Part shown: in pieces, positions 17,902 to 27,358 of the stretch
Layout: every line of letters begins with the position of its first letter
Position numbering within the stretch: the first letter of the stretch is position 1
Source of the DNA: Zetaproteobacteria bacterium CG1_02_53_45
Lineage (GTDB): Bacteria > Pseudomonadota > Zetaproteobacteria > Mariprofundales > Mariprofundaceae
Length of the DNA stretch: 35,251 bases
Direction: 5' to 3'
Assembly: GCA_001871925.1 (NCBI GenBank)
Contig: MNWZ01000154.1
Span: 1 to 35,251, forward strand
Translations under genes and position numbers: made by a program
The notes under the pieces: model-generated
What the model saw: the letters and a program-made list of their open reading frames with translations, nothing else
What the model was told of the DNA's origin: nothing
Database searches by the model: none

Positions 17902-20664
17902 TTATAAACCGTGCGCATCATACCAGCTGTGGCCAGTGCCGATGTCCACGGTTAGTGGCACGCTTAGTGTGACTGCCTGTTCCATGGTCTGTCGCATTAT
18001 AGCTGAAACGGCATCGATCTGGTCAGCAGGGGCTTCCACGATCAACTCATCATGCACCTGCAGGATAATGACAGCTGCCGGCGCCTCCTGTTGCAGGCGC
18101 CGGTGTAGATTGATCATGGCCACCTTGATGATATCTGCGGCAGAGCCCTGCAGCGGGGCATTGATCGCCGTGCGTTCGGCATAAGCGCGGCGCATACCGT
18201 TACTGCTGGTGATTTCCGGCACATAGACCCGGTGACCGAGCAGGGTTTCCACATAGCCCTGCTCACGCGCCAGAATCAGCGTCTCATCCATAAAGCCGCG
18301 CACCGACGGGTAGCGTTCAAAATAAGTGTCGATGAACTGCTGTGCTTCACCACGCGCCATGTTTAACTGCTTGGCCAGTCCGAAGGCGCTCATGCCGTAG
18401 AGAATGCCGAAATTGATGGCTTTGGCGCGCCTGCGCATTTCACCGCTGACATCGGCCAGTGCAATGCCGTTAACGGTGGCGGCAGTGGCGGCGTGAATAT
18501 CCTCGCCATTGGCAAAGGCGGCACAAAGGGTGGCATCACCGGAGAAGTGCGCCATCAGCCTCAGCTCGATCTGCGAGTAGTCCGCCGCCAGCAGCATGCA
18601 TCCATCTTCGGCAATAAAGGCCTTGCGTATCTCACGTCCTTCGACGCTGCGAATGGGAATGTTCTGCAGGTTCGGATCGGAGGAGGAGAGGCGGCCTGTG
18701 GTGGTGATTGCCTGATTGAATGAGGTGTGTACGCGGCTGGTTTTCGGATGGATCAGTTTGGGCAGAGCATCGCTATAGGTGGATTTCAGTTTGGCCAACT
18801 GGCGAACCTGCAGGATAAGACTGGGTACTTCATGCTCATCAGCCAGCTTTTCGAGCACCTCCTGACCGGTCGCCCACTGCCCGGATTTGGTTTTTTTGCC
18901 GCCGGGAATAGCCAGAGTTTCAAACAGCAGTACGCCAAGCTGTTTTGGCGACTGGATATTGAACACCTCGCCTGCGGCGGCATGGATCTGCGATTCCAGC
19001 TCGGCAATGCGCAAGCCGAAACGACTGGACAATTTTGCCAGCATCTCTGCATCGACACGTGCGCCGGTCCACTCCATATCGGCCAGCACCAGTGACAAAG
19101 GGAGTTCGATATCGTCATGACGCGGGAGACGATTCTCCTGTTGCAGCAGATCGCCGAGATGGCGGGTCAGGCGCAGGGATACTTCCGCATCCTCGCAGGC
19201 ATAGGGGGCCGCGACGGACACAGGCACCTCATCAAAGCAGACCTGTTTCGCGCCTTTTCCTGCTACTTCCGCATAAGCCGTACAGTGATGGCTGAGATAA
19301 TCCTCAGCCACGCTATCCAGCTTGGGTGGGTATTTGGCGGGATAGAGGCAGTAGGCCAGCAGCATGGAATCAGCGCTGATACCGGCAAGCACAATGCCTG
19401 CCCGGCGCAATACCTGTGCATCATATTTCAGATTATGGCCGCATTTTGGGCGGCTGCTCGCTTCCAGAATGGGTCGCAGGCTGTCGAGCACATGGGCAAG
19501 CGGCAGCTGTGTAGGCGCCGGTACAAGCAGATCGGTGCTGCGGTGGCCTACCGGGATATACCACGCCTCACCGGGCCGGGTGGCAAAGGAGAGGCCGACC
19601 AGCTCGGCATCATGGGTTTGCAGTGAGGTGGTTTCAGTGTCCAGTGCAATCATGTCGGCACCGGCCAGTACGGCCAGCAGTGCCTGCAGACTGCTTTCAT
19701 TGTCGACAAGGTGATCGATGCGCGGGGCGTTATCGACTACGGCAGGAATCGTTTCAGGCGTAGAAACTGGCGCCTGTTTGACTGCCTCACCAGCCGCTTC
19801 GGCGGCGGCCGGCAGGTCGCTGAACTCGGCCAGCATGCGGCGGAACTCCAGCTGCGTGAATAACTCGGCCAGCCGTTCGCGATCCGGCGCCATGACGGCC
19901 AGATCATCCAGCGAAATGGCCAGTGGTACCTGTTCATCGAGAGCGACCAGTCGGTAGGAGAGGCGCGCATCTTCGGCAAATGCAATCAGATTCTCACGCC
20001 GCTTCTGCTGTTTTATCTCTGCGGCATGGTTTAGTACGCCTTCCAGGTCGCCGTAAGCCTCCAGCAGTGTTACGGCTGTTTTCGGGCCGATGCCCGGCAC
20101 ACCCGGGATGTTATCGGCACTGTCGCCGGCCAGAGCCAGCAGATCCTGAATACGATCAGGCCCGACACCCCAGCGCTCTTTCACCTCTTCCGGGCCGTAG
20201 TCTTTGCGCTTCATGGTATCGAGCATCCATACCCGCTCGCCAACGAGCTGCATCAGATCCTTGTCGGTTGACACGATGCTGACATCCCAGCCTCTGGCCT
20301 CAGCCTGACGGGCCAGTGTGGCAATCACATCATCGGCTTCATAGTCCTCAACACAGATGCGGTTCAGCCGGAAGGCATCGGTGATATCGAACACGGTCGG
20401 CCACTGTGCAGCCAGATCTTCGGGCATCGGCGGGCGGTGTGCCTTGTAGTCGGCATACATGCGATTGCGAAATGTGCCGCCCTTGGGATCAAAGGCTACA
20501 GCAACGTGGGTTGGTCCCAGCTCCTTGAGAATGCTGCGCAGCATCTGCACATAACCGAACACGGCATTGGTCGGCTCTCCTTTTGAGTTGGTGAGGTTAT
20601 GGCGCACGGCATGAAAGGCGCGAAATACGTAATTGGGTCCGTCGATCAGAACAAGATGTGGCAT
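17902..20664 (-). CDS. polA: DNA polymerase I
   Basis: 5'-nuclease domain LIDGPNYVFRAFHAV..GVPGIGPKTA; 3'-5' exo MIALDTETTSL; polymerase LLAADYSQIELRLMAHFS, LQVHDELIVEAP. Confidence 0.98.
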   Translation of the reverse strand: MPHLVLIDGPNYVFRAFHAVRHNLTNSKGEPTNAVFGYVQMLRSILKELGPTHVAVAFDPKGGTFRNRMYADYKAHRPPMPEDLAAQWPTVFDITDAFRLNRICVEDYEADDVIATLARQAEARGWDVSIVSTDKDLMQLVGERVWMLDTMKRKDYGPEEVKERWGVGPDRIQDLLALAGDSADNIPGVPGIGPKTAVTLLEAYGDLEGVLNHAAEIKQQKRRENLIAFAEDARLSYRLVALDEQVPLAISLDDLAVMAPDRERLAELFTQLEFRRMLAEFSDLPAAAEAAGEAVKQAPVSTPETIPAVVDNAPRIDHLVDNESSLQALLAVLAGADMIALDTETTSLQTHDAELVGLSFATRPGEAWYIPVGHRSTDLLVPAPTQLPLAHVLDSLRPILEASSRPKCGHNLKYDAQVLRRAGIVLAGISADSMLLAYCLYPAKYPPKLDSVAEDYLSHHCTAYAEVAGKGAKQVCFDEVPVSVAAPYACEDAEVSLRLTRHLGDLLQQENRLPRHDDIELPLSLVLADMEWTGARVDAEMLAKLSSRFGLRIAELESQIHAAAGEVFNIQSPKQLGVLLFETLAIPGGKKTKSGQWATGQEVLEKLADEHEVPSLILQVRQLAKLKSTYSDALPKLIHPKTSRVHTSFNQAITTTGRLSSSDPNLQNIPIRSVEGREIRKAFIAEDGCMLLAADYSQIELRLMAHFSGDATLCAAFANGEDIHAATAATVNGIALADVSGEMRRRAKAINFGILYGMSAFGLAKQLNMARGEAQQFIDTYFERYPSVRGFMDETLILAREQGYVETLLGHRVYVPEITSSNGMRRAYAERTAINAPLQGSAADIIKVAMINLHRRLQQEAPAAVIILQVHDELIVEAPADQIDAVSAIMRQTMEQAVTLSVPLTVDIGTGHSWYDAHGL

Positions 20665-20826
20665 CGGCGCAGCATGCCCGAGTCACGCTTCTTTGGGTAG
20701 CGCTAACGCTGTTGCAGGCTGCTTGTCGGAGGGCATGGCAAGCTGGTGGTAAATTTACTATCATCGCCCACTTGGGAAGCGTCCGGGCTATATGGGGCGT
20801 AGAAAAACTCAGCAAGGGGAGGCCCC

Positions 20827-21543
20827 GTGGCCCGCAAAGTTCAACGTAATGAATCATGCCCGTGTGGCAGTGGCAAGAAATATAAAAAATGCTGCATGAT
20901 CAATGAGCGTGATCAGGCTGTAGCCAGCATGGGGCGGCGCGAAGGTGTGCAGCATGCCCTCTCATGGGTCAGCCAGCACTACAATGAAGAGATTACCCGT
21001 TGGGTGGAAGACGTCTGGCTGGCTGATATTTCGGATGAGGAGCGGCAGGGCATTGCCAGTGCTGATGCAAGAATCCGCAGTATCCATGATGTGAACCTGC
21101 TGGAATATCTTGTGGCCGAAGGGCGCTTTGCCGATATGGCAGGTGAAAACAGTCCGCTGCAGTTGATTCTGAACACGGATGAGCTGGAACTGAATCAGGC
21201 TCAGCGCGACTATCTGACACAATTGCCCACGCGCTCGCTGCGCCTCTTCACGGTGGATCACTGCCTGCCCGGTGTGAGTTTCAGTGTTCGCGATATTCTG
21301 GCAAGTGACAGTGAGGTGATTGATATTGCCGATGCATATGGCAGCCGCATGTTTGATGCCGGCGATACAGTCGGCCTGCGTCTGCTCGAAACACCGGCCG
21401 GTTGGGAGACCTCCGGCGCGATATATCACATTCCTGCAGAGTACCTCTCCGAGCTGGAGCAGCTGTTGCAGCAGACTGATGCGGATGAGCGAGCCGCCGT
21501 GTTGACTCACTACTGGTTGAAGCTGGTGGCTGCGCATGTGTAG
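20827..21543 (+). CDS. SEC-C motif protein
   Basis: N-terminal RNESCPCGSGKKYKKCCM. Confidence 0.85.
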   Translation: MARKVQRNESCPCGSGKKYKKCCMINERDQAVASMGRREGVQHALSWVSQHYNEEITRWVEDVWLADISDEERQGIASADARIRSIHDVNLLEYLVAEGRFADMAGENSPLQLILNTDELELNQAQRDYLTQLPTRSLRLFTVDHCLPGVSFSVRDILASDSEVIDIADAYGSRMFDAGDTVGLRLLETPAGWETSGAIYHIPAEYLSELEQLLQQTDADERAAVLTHYWLKLVAAHV

Positions 21544-21561
21544 TACAGCAGGAGATCGTTA

Positions 21562-23205
21562 ATGGCACAGGTGACGAAGAAGGTCTCCAATAGTAAGAGG
21601 CGACAGATCGATGCACTGGTTGAGCAGTCGGCGAAAGCGCTGAATCAGGCCCGCCCTGATCTGTGTGAGCAGCTTTGTATGCGTATCGACCAGATACAGC
21701 CCGGCAATGCCGATGCTGCCAGTATGCGTGGCGTGATAGCCAGCCGCAGAGGGTATTTGCCACAGGCTGTGCAACTGTTTCGCCAGGCTGTTGCTGTGGC
21801 ACCACGCCGCTGCGAGTTCCATGCAAACCTGGCCGCTATCCATCTGATGCAGGGCGAGGCTGTGGCTGCACTGGAGTCATATCGCCGTGCACTGGCGCTC
21901 AAGCCGTATCAACTGCAGATCCAGATGGGTTGTGCCAGTGCTCTGGTTGCGCTGTCCCGGTTTGATGAAGCCGTGTCGCTGATGCAGTCGGCCCACAAGC
22001 AGAAGCCGCGTGATACCGCTGTGCTGATGAAGCTGTTTCATATCTGCCATGCGGCTGATCGTATGCCAGATGCCGAGGCAGCGTTGCAGCAGCTATTAGC
22101 GATCGATCCTGCCCATGTTGAAGCGCACTGCCGTTATGGGGAGTTGTTGCTGGAGGCAGGGCGTAAGCCGGAGGGCGAGCGTGAAATCAGGGAAGTGTTG
22201 CGCCTGGATCCCGATTATGCCGATGCCGCACGCCCTCTGTCAGTGTTGAAGCGCTATAGCGAGTGTGATGCGGATGTGACGCTGCTTGCCGGTATGTATG
22301 AGCGCTCATCGGAGGGCTCGCCTGAGCAGCTCAAGCTGGCCTTCGCCTATGGCAAGGTGCTGGATGATCTGGGTGAATATGACGCCGCTTTCGATTGCTT
22401 TGCACAGGGTAATGCGATTCTCGCCGCTGAGCGTCATTACGATCAGGATCAGGAGTTGGCCCATCTGCAGATGGTGATGCAGACCTACACGCCGGCGGTA
22501 GTGCAGCAGCAGGCAGCTATTGATGATGCTTCGCCGCTGTTTATTGTCGGCATGCCGCACAGTGGCGGTGCGCTGGTTGAGCAGCTTTTAGGGGCGCATC
22601 CTGATGTGGCGGTGCGTGGCGAGTGCGGTTGTCTGGAAGAGGCGCTGCAGCGTTGCAGTTCACAGGATGCCCCGCTGTCGCTGGAAGCGATGGCTGACTG
22701 GCAACCGGAGCAGTGGCAGGCACTGGGCCAGCGCTACCTGGAGTTGCTGCATAGCGATTCTGCCACCTGTTATACAGACAGTACGCTGTCGAATATCCGC
22801 CTGATCGGCGCCATCCATTGCGCGCTGCCGAAGGCGCGGATTATTCATGTGCGTCGCGATCCATTGGATACCTGTCTCTCCATCTACCGCAATAGCCTGT
22901 TTGGCAGCGCATCCGGTTATGAGAATAACCTTGGCCAGTTGGGCTATTACTATCGGATGTACTTGCAGTTGATGCAGCACTGGCGTGATGTTTTGCCGAC
23001 GGGCGCGATCTGCGAGGTGGAGTACGCGTTACTGGTCAGCGATCCGGAGACGGAGATGCGCAAGTTGCTGGACTACTGTGGCCTTGAGCCGAATGACGCA
23101 TGCCTGCAGCCGGATCATGGCGACCTTGCTGATGCCGTGGCGGCATGGAAACATTATGAGAAGCAGCTACAGCCGCTGGTTAAAATTCTCGGCGTGACAG
23201 CATAA
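21562..23205 (+). CDS. TPR-repeat sulfotransferase family protein
   Basis: TPR N-terminal half; FIVGMPHSGGALVEQLLGAHPDVAVRGE; IHVRRDPLDTCLSIYRNSL. Confidence 0.9.
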   Translation: MAQVTKKVSNSKRRQIDALVEQSAKALNQARPDLCEQLCMRIDQIQPGNADAASMRGVIASRRGYLPQAVQLFRQAVAVAPRRCEFHANLAAIHLMQGEAVAALESYRRALALKPYQLQIQMGCASALVALSRFDEAVSLMQSAHKQKPRDTAVLMKLFHICHAADRMPDAEAALQQLLAIDPAHVEAHCRYGELLLEAGRKPEGEREIREVLRLDPDYADAARPLSVLKRYSECDADVTLLAGMYERSSEGSPEQLKLAFAYGKVLDDLGEYDAAFDCFAQGNAILAAERHYDQDQELAHLQMVMQTYTPAVVQQQAAIDDASPLFIVGMPHSGGALVEQLLGAHPDVAVRGECGCLEEALQRCSSQDAPLSLEAMADWQPEQWQALGQRYLELLHSDSATCYTDSTLSNIRLIGAIHCALPKARIIHVRRDPLDTCLSIYRNSLFGSASGYENNLGQLGYYYRMYLQLMQHWRDVLPTGAICEVEYALLVSDPETEMRKLLDYCGLEPNDACLQPDHGDLADAVAAWKHYEKQLQPLVKILGVTA

Positions 23206-23222
23206 GGCCAAGGCCATCGCTG

Positions 23223-23675
23223 TTACCGGGGGTCATGCAATGTTTCCGGCGACAGCAATGGCGGCTGGCTCCTTTTCTTACGCATGGCATTTACCGCCTG
23301 CAGAATCAACGGGCGATGAATGAGCCAGCGCTCCAGCCGGTATTTGCCGGGATAGTTTATAATCATCAGGCCGACCAGCATGCAGATAAGCCCCGGTCCG
23401 GGTGTAAACAGCATGATAAAACCTGTCAGCAACAGAATTGAGCCCAGTATGTTTTTCAACACAACGATGGCCATTTCGATGACAGGATGGCGCCGGTCTC
23501 CCTTTATATGCTGGCGCCTGTCGTGGATAAAATAGTCGACCGGGATGCGAGCGACGATAAATGGCATCGATATCAGACCGATGATGAATATGGCGACGGA
23601 CCCTATGGCCAGCCACAGTCCCCATGCATGCATGAGCGCTATCAGGTCTGTCCAGGCGGCTTGCATGACGCTCAT
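23223..23675 (-). CDS. PGPGW-type transmembrane protein
   Basis: GFIMLFTPGPGLICMLVGLMIINYPGKYRLERWL; ATGA overlap with upstream gene places start at 23675. Confidence 0.75.
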   Translation of the reverse strand: MSVMQAAWTDLIALMHAWGLWLAIGSVAIFIIGLISMPFIVARIPVDYFIHDRRQHIKGDRRHPVIEMAIVVLKNILGSILLLTGFIMLFTPGPGLICMLVGLMIINYPGKYRLERWLIHRPLILQAVNAMRKKRSQPPLLSPETLHDPR

Positions 23676-24277
23676 TTGGGCAGATTCAGATGCAGGCGCC
23701 ACGCCAACAGACGCGTGCCGGTGGTCACCAGCATCACCGACCAGATGATGACTGTATTTGAACTATCCAGTGCGTTCATGGCCAAATAGGTCAAGGCACC
23801 GAACAGGCTGGCAGAGGCGTAGATCTCTTTTTTCAGAATGAATGGTATTTCGGCAACCAGCATGGCCCGGAGCACGCCGCCGCCGGTGGCTGTCAGCATG
23901 GCGATAAACAGGATGCCGACACTGCCGAGTCCCGCCTGATCTGCTACCCATGCGCCGACCAGTGTGAACACACCAAGTCCTATGGCATCAAAGGCAATCA
24001 GCCAGCTCTCCTGTTCCCTGATGGTGCGGCCCCAGAAAAACACGGCAATACCAACGATGATGGCAATCAGCAGATAGGTCTGATCGGCAAATGCTGCAGG
24101 CGGGTGCCGGCCGAGCAGTGCATCGCGCATCATGCCACCGCCCATTGCTGCGACCACGGCCAGCACGACCGCGCCCATCAGATCGAGCTTGCGGGTCAGC
24201 GCTCTGAGTGCGCCGGTAAGGGCAAACACAGCCGTACCGAACAGATCGAGCGCGTGAACGACAGGCGGTAGTGTCAT
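23672..24277 (-). CDS. Trimeric intracellular cation channel (UPF0126) family protein
   Basis: LDLFGTAVFALTGALRALTRKLDLMGAVVLAVVAAMGGGMMRDALLG; GGGVLRAMLVAEIPFIL; start probably near 24277. Confidence 0.9.
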   Translation of the reverse strand: MTLPPVVHALDLFGTAVFALTGALRALTRKLDLMGAVVLAVVAAMGGGMMRDALLGRHPPAAFADQTYLLIAIIVGIAVFFWGRTIREQESWLIAFDAIGLGVFTLVGAWVADQAGLGSVGILFIAMLTATGGGVLRAMLVAEIPFILKKEIYASASLFGALTYLAMNALDSSNTVIIWSVMLVTTGTRLLAWRLHLNLPK

Positions 24278-24483
24278 GGTTGAAATCAATGCAGGCCTCG
24301 CTGTTGCAGGTTTTATCAAGCACGGCACATTGTCATCAGCCGCTCTACTGTCAAGTAGTTGCCGAATCCTGATATGGGCCGTTGATTGGCAGTGTGGTGA
24401 TTGGAAGTAAGTGCCCTGTCATGCTTTGCGGAGCGGAGAAGATCAAGCAGACGCTGGAATATGATGAAGTATAACGGTGCCGG

Positions 24484-24663
24484 TTTTGCTTTCTGCGCGA
24501 TCTTAAGTTATTGCCGTTTGATGGCTTGAAGATTGATTGCAGTCTTGTCGAGTTCATGGATCAGGATAATGAACAGGTTGTGCTGGTGAAGGCGATGATA
24601 GCGCGGGCGCATAATCTGAAGGTGGCGGCCGAAGATGTGGCGCGTGCTCCTGTTGTGGATTAG
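24484..24663 (+). pseudogene. EAL-domain (c-di-GMP phosphodiesterase) relic
   Basis: FLRDLKLLPFDGLKIDCSLVEFMDQDNEQVVLVKAMIARAHNLKVAAEDVARAPVVD*; upstream NGAGF segment is in another frame. Confidence 0.75.
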
Positions 24664-24751
24664 TTCAGGGTAATCTGCCGGGCTGGCCACCAGCGCCCTG
24701 CTGAAGAGTAACCTGAGCAGCTGCAACAGCGACAGTATAAACGCTAAAAGC

Positions 24752-24777
24752 AAAAGCCGGGCTGAAGCCCTGCTTTT
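24752..24777 (-). terminator. Rho-independent-type terminator downstream of csrA
   Basis: Minus strand AAAAGC-A-GGGC-TTCA-GCCC-G-GCTTTT, 10 bp with one mismatch and T-rich tail. Confidence 0.8.
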
Positions 24778-24798
24778 CAATCAGTCAGATCAGTTAAA

Positions 24799-24978
24799 TC
24801 AGGCTGAAGCGGGAATTGCAGCGGCACCGCCTTCCAGACGCTCTTCCCTGTTTACCTGTACTTCTCGCGGCGCTTCAATGCCAATGCGAACCTGTCCGCC
24901 TTTTACATTCAGTACCTGAATCTGGATGTTATCCCCGATCGCGATGGATTCACCTTTTTTGCGTGTCAAAATAAGCAT
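24799..24978 (-). CDS. csrA: Carbon storage regulator CsrA (59 aa; absent from supplied ORF track)
   Basis: [59 protein letters not shown]. Confidence 0.97.
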   Translation of the reverse strand: MLILTRKKGESIAIGDNIQIQVLNVKGGQVRIGIEAPREVQVNREERLEGGAAAIPASA

Positions 24979-25036
24979 GAGATCTCCCGTTGCTACCAGT
25001 TAAAGACTATCTTCGAAGATAATGCAAGGAGGAGCG

Positions 25037-26266
25037 TTAGCTCTCCTCCGCTTCAGTATCCAGTCCGAAGGCTGTGTGCAGTGAGCGCACGGCCAGTTCG
25101 ATATATTTCTCCTCTATGACGACGGTGATCTTGATTTCACTGGTGGTGATCATCTGGATGTTTACGCCCTCTTTGGCCAGCGCGTCGAACATCGTCTTGG
25201 CGACGCCCGCATGGGAGCGCATGCCCACACCAATGACCGATACCTTGGCCACACCATCATCTCCGCGCACATCTCGCCCGTGCAGGGATTCGCACAGCTC
25301 GCGCATCAACTGCATGGTTGCGCGGTAGTCGCTGCGCGGCACGGTAAAGGTGAGATCGGTGAATCCCTGTGCCGATACATTCTGCACGATAACATCGACA
25401 TTGATGCCTGCATCAGCCACCGGCCCGAATACATTGGCGGCAATGCCCGGGTGATCGGGGATGCCCAGGATCGTTATTTTGGCCTCGTCACGGTTGTAGG
25501 CCACACCGGAAATAGCGGCTCTTTCCATTGTATCATCCTCTTTTACTACCATTGTGCCGACAACGTCCCTGAAACTGGAACGCAGGTGTATCGGCATATT
25601 ATAACGCATTGCCATCTCCACCGAGCGTGTCTGCAAGACCTTGGCGCCCAATGAAGCGAACTCGAGCATCTCCTCATAGGCGATGCGGTCAATCTTGCGC
25701 GCGGACTTCACAATACGCGGGTCGGTGGTGTAGATGCCATCGACATCGGTATAGATATCGCAGACATCGGCCTTGACTGCTATGGCCAGTGCTACAGCCG
25801 AAGTATCCGAGCCGCCACGCCCCAGCGTGGTGATATTACCATTGTCATCCACACCCTGAAAGCCGGTCACTACCGGCACTTCACCGGCCTGCAGATGGCG
25901 CTGCAGATGCTCGCTGCGGATATCCCTGATGCGGGCGCGCTTGTGCTCGCTGCTGGTCATGACCCCGGCCTGAGCGCCGGTGTAGGAGTAGGCCTTGATG
26001 CCGCGGTGCTGCAACTCAATGGCCAACAGGGCCGCGCTGACCTGCTCACCGGTTGCCACCAGTGCATCCATCTCCCGTTCGCACGGGGATTCATCCATGT
26101 CCATGGCCATGGCAATCAGGCGGTTGGTCTCTCCGCTCATGGCGGAGACCACGACGGCAATCTGATTGCCGCGCGCCAGCTCTGCCTGTACCAGATCAGC
26201 TGTGGCGCGAATGCGCTCGATTGAGCCGACCGATGTGCCGCCGAACTTCTGTACAATGCGCATCAC
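25037..26266 (-). CDS. lysC: Aspartate kinase
   Basis: [29 protein letters not shown]; tandem C-terminal ACT domains. Confidence 0.97.
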   Translation of the reverse strand: MMRIVQKFGGTSVGSIERIRATADLVQAELARGNQIAVVVSAMSGETNRLIAMAMDMDESPCEREMDALVATGEQVSAALLAIELQHRGIKAYSYTGAQAGVMTSSEHKRARIRDIRSEHLQRHLQAGEVPVVTGFQGVDDNGNITTLGRGGSDTSAVALAIAVKADVCDIYTDVDGIYTTDPRIVKSARKIDRIAYEEMLEFASLGAKVLQTRSVEMAMRYNMPIHLRSSFRDVVGTMVVKEDDTMERAAISGVAYNRDEAKITILGIPDHPGIAANVFGPVADAGINVDVIVQNVSAQGFTDLTFTVPRSDYRATMQLMRELCESLHGRDVRGDDGVAKVSVIGVGMRSHAGVAKTMFDALAKEGVNIQMITTSEIKITVVIEEKYIELAVRSLHTAFGLDTEAEES

Positions 26267-26682
26267 TGATTCTCCTGTGCGTCGGAAGAGATAGTGGCAA
26301 TACCAATTTTACTCATGTTCAGTCCTTGCAGGGTATCGAGTACATAAACCACGCGCTTGTGGTGCGACTCTGAATCGGCACGCAACACCACGCGTATGTT
26401 CGGGTCGCCATGGGTGGCATTGAGGATGCGCGGACGCAGCTCTTCATCGGTCACCGCCTCATCCTGTACAAACAGCTTGCCATCAGCACTGATGGCGATC
26501 GTGACCTGCTTGATCTCCTTCTGCTGAGCGGTGGCATGGCTGGATGGCAGTTCCAGTTTGAGGCTGGATGTGACATTGAAGGTGGTGGAGACCATGAAGA
26601 AAATCAGCATCAGAAAAACGACATCGACCAGTGGGGTAATATCCACCAGAAAATCCGCACGCTTTTTCTGACGCAGTTTCAC
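26263..26682 (-). CDS. ExbD/TolR family biopolymer transport protein
   Basis: ADFLVDITPLVDVVFLMLIFFMVSTTF. Confidence 0.93.
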   Translation of the reverse strand: MKLRQKKRADFLVDITPLVDVVFLMLIFFMVSTTFNVTSSLKLELPSSHATAQQKEIKQVTIAISADGKLFVQDEAVTDEELRPRILNATHGDPNIRVVLRADSESHHKRVVYVLDTLQGLNMSKIGIATISSDAQENQ

Positions 26683-27287
26683 GTACGCTCTCCTTTGAGC
26701 AGCTCAACAAAGCGCAGCGCATGATGCTCGATCTCGAGCACGAAACTATCCACACGTGATTCATAATAACGGTAGGCCACAATGGAAGGGATGGCCACTG
26801 AGAGACCGAAGGCCGTGGTGTTCAGGGCCTTGGAGATGCCGCCGGCCAGTACATCGGCCTTGCCGACACCAACCAGTGAAATTTGCTGAAATACCTCAAT
26901 CATACCGATGACTGTACCCAGCAGGCCAAGCAGCGGTGCAACGGCGGCGATGACGCCGAGTATGGCAACAAAACGCTCCAGATGAGCGACCTCCTGACGG
27001 CCGGACTCTTCCAGGATCTCTTTCATCACGGAGCGGTTTACGCCGCGGTTGGCCAGTGCGATCCACAGGATGCGGCTCATGGCGGTATTGTGATTCTGAC
27101 AGAATGTCATGGCGGATTTAACATCGCCGTCGCGTACGGATGTCTCCACTTGCTGGACGACTTTCAGTGGAATGACTACGGAGCGACGCAGGCTCCAGGC
27201 TCGTTCGAAAATGATCGTTAACGACAGGACAGATGCTGCCAGCAGGAAGTACATCACCGTACCGCCCTGTTGAATAAATTCTATCAC
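26679..27287 (-). CDS. MotA/TolQ/ExbB proton channel family protein
   Basis: VAPLLGLLGTVIGMIEVFQQIS; GISKALNTTAFGLSVAIPSIVAYRYY; start within ORF 26679..27335 uncertain (27287 GTG or 27254 ATG). Confidence 0.93.
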   Translation of the reverse strand: MIEFIQQGGTVMYFLLAASVLSLTIIFERAWSLRRSVVIPLKVVQQVETSVRDGDVKSAMTFCQNHNTAMSRILWIALANRGVNRSVMKEILEESGRQEVAHLERFVAILGVIAAVAPLLGLLGTVIGMIEVFQQISLVGVGKADVLAGGISKALNTTAFGLSVAIPSIVAYRYYESRVDSFVLEIEHHALRFVELLKGERT

Positions 27288-27358
27288 TTCTGCCTCCGTC
27301 CTGTTTCCGATGAAAATAATAAACTGTTGCGGCAATTATCATGATGAGCGGGCAAATG

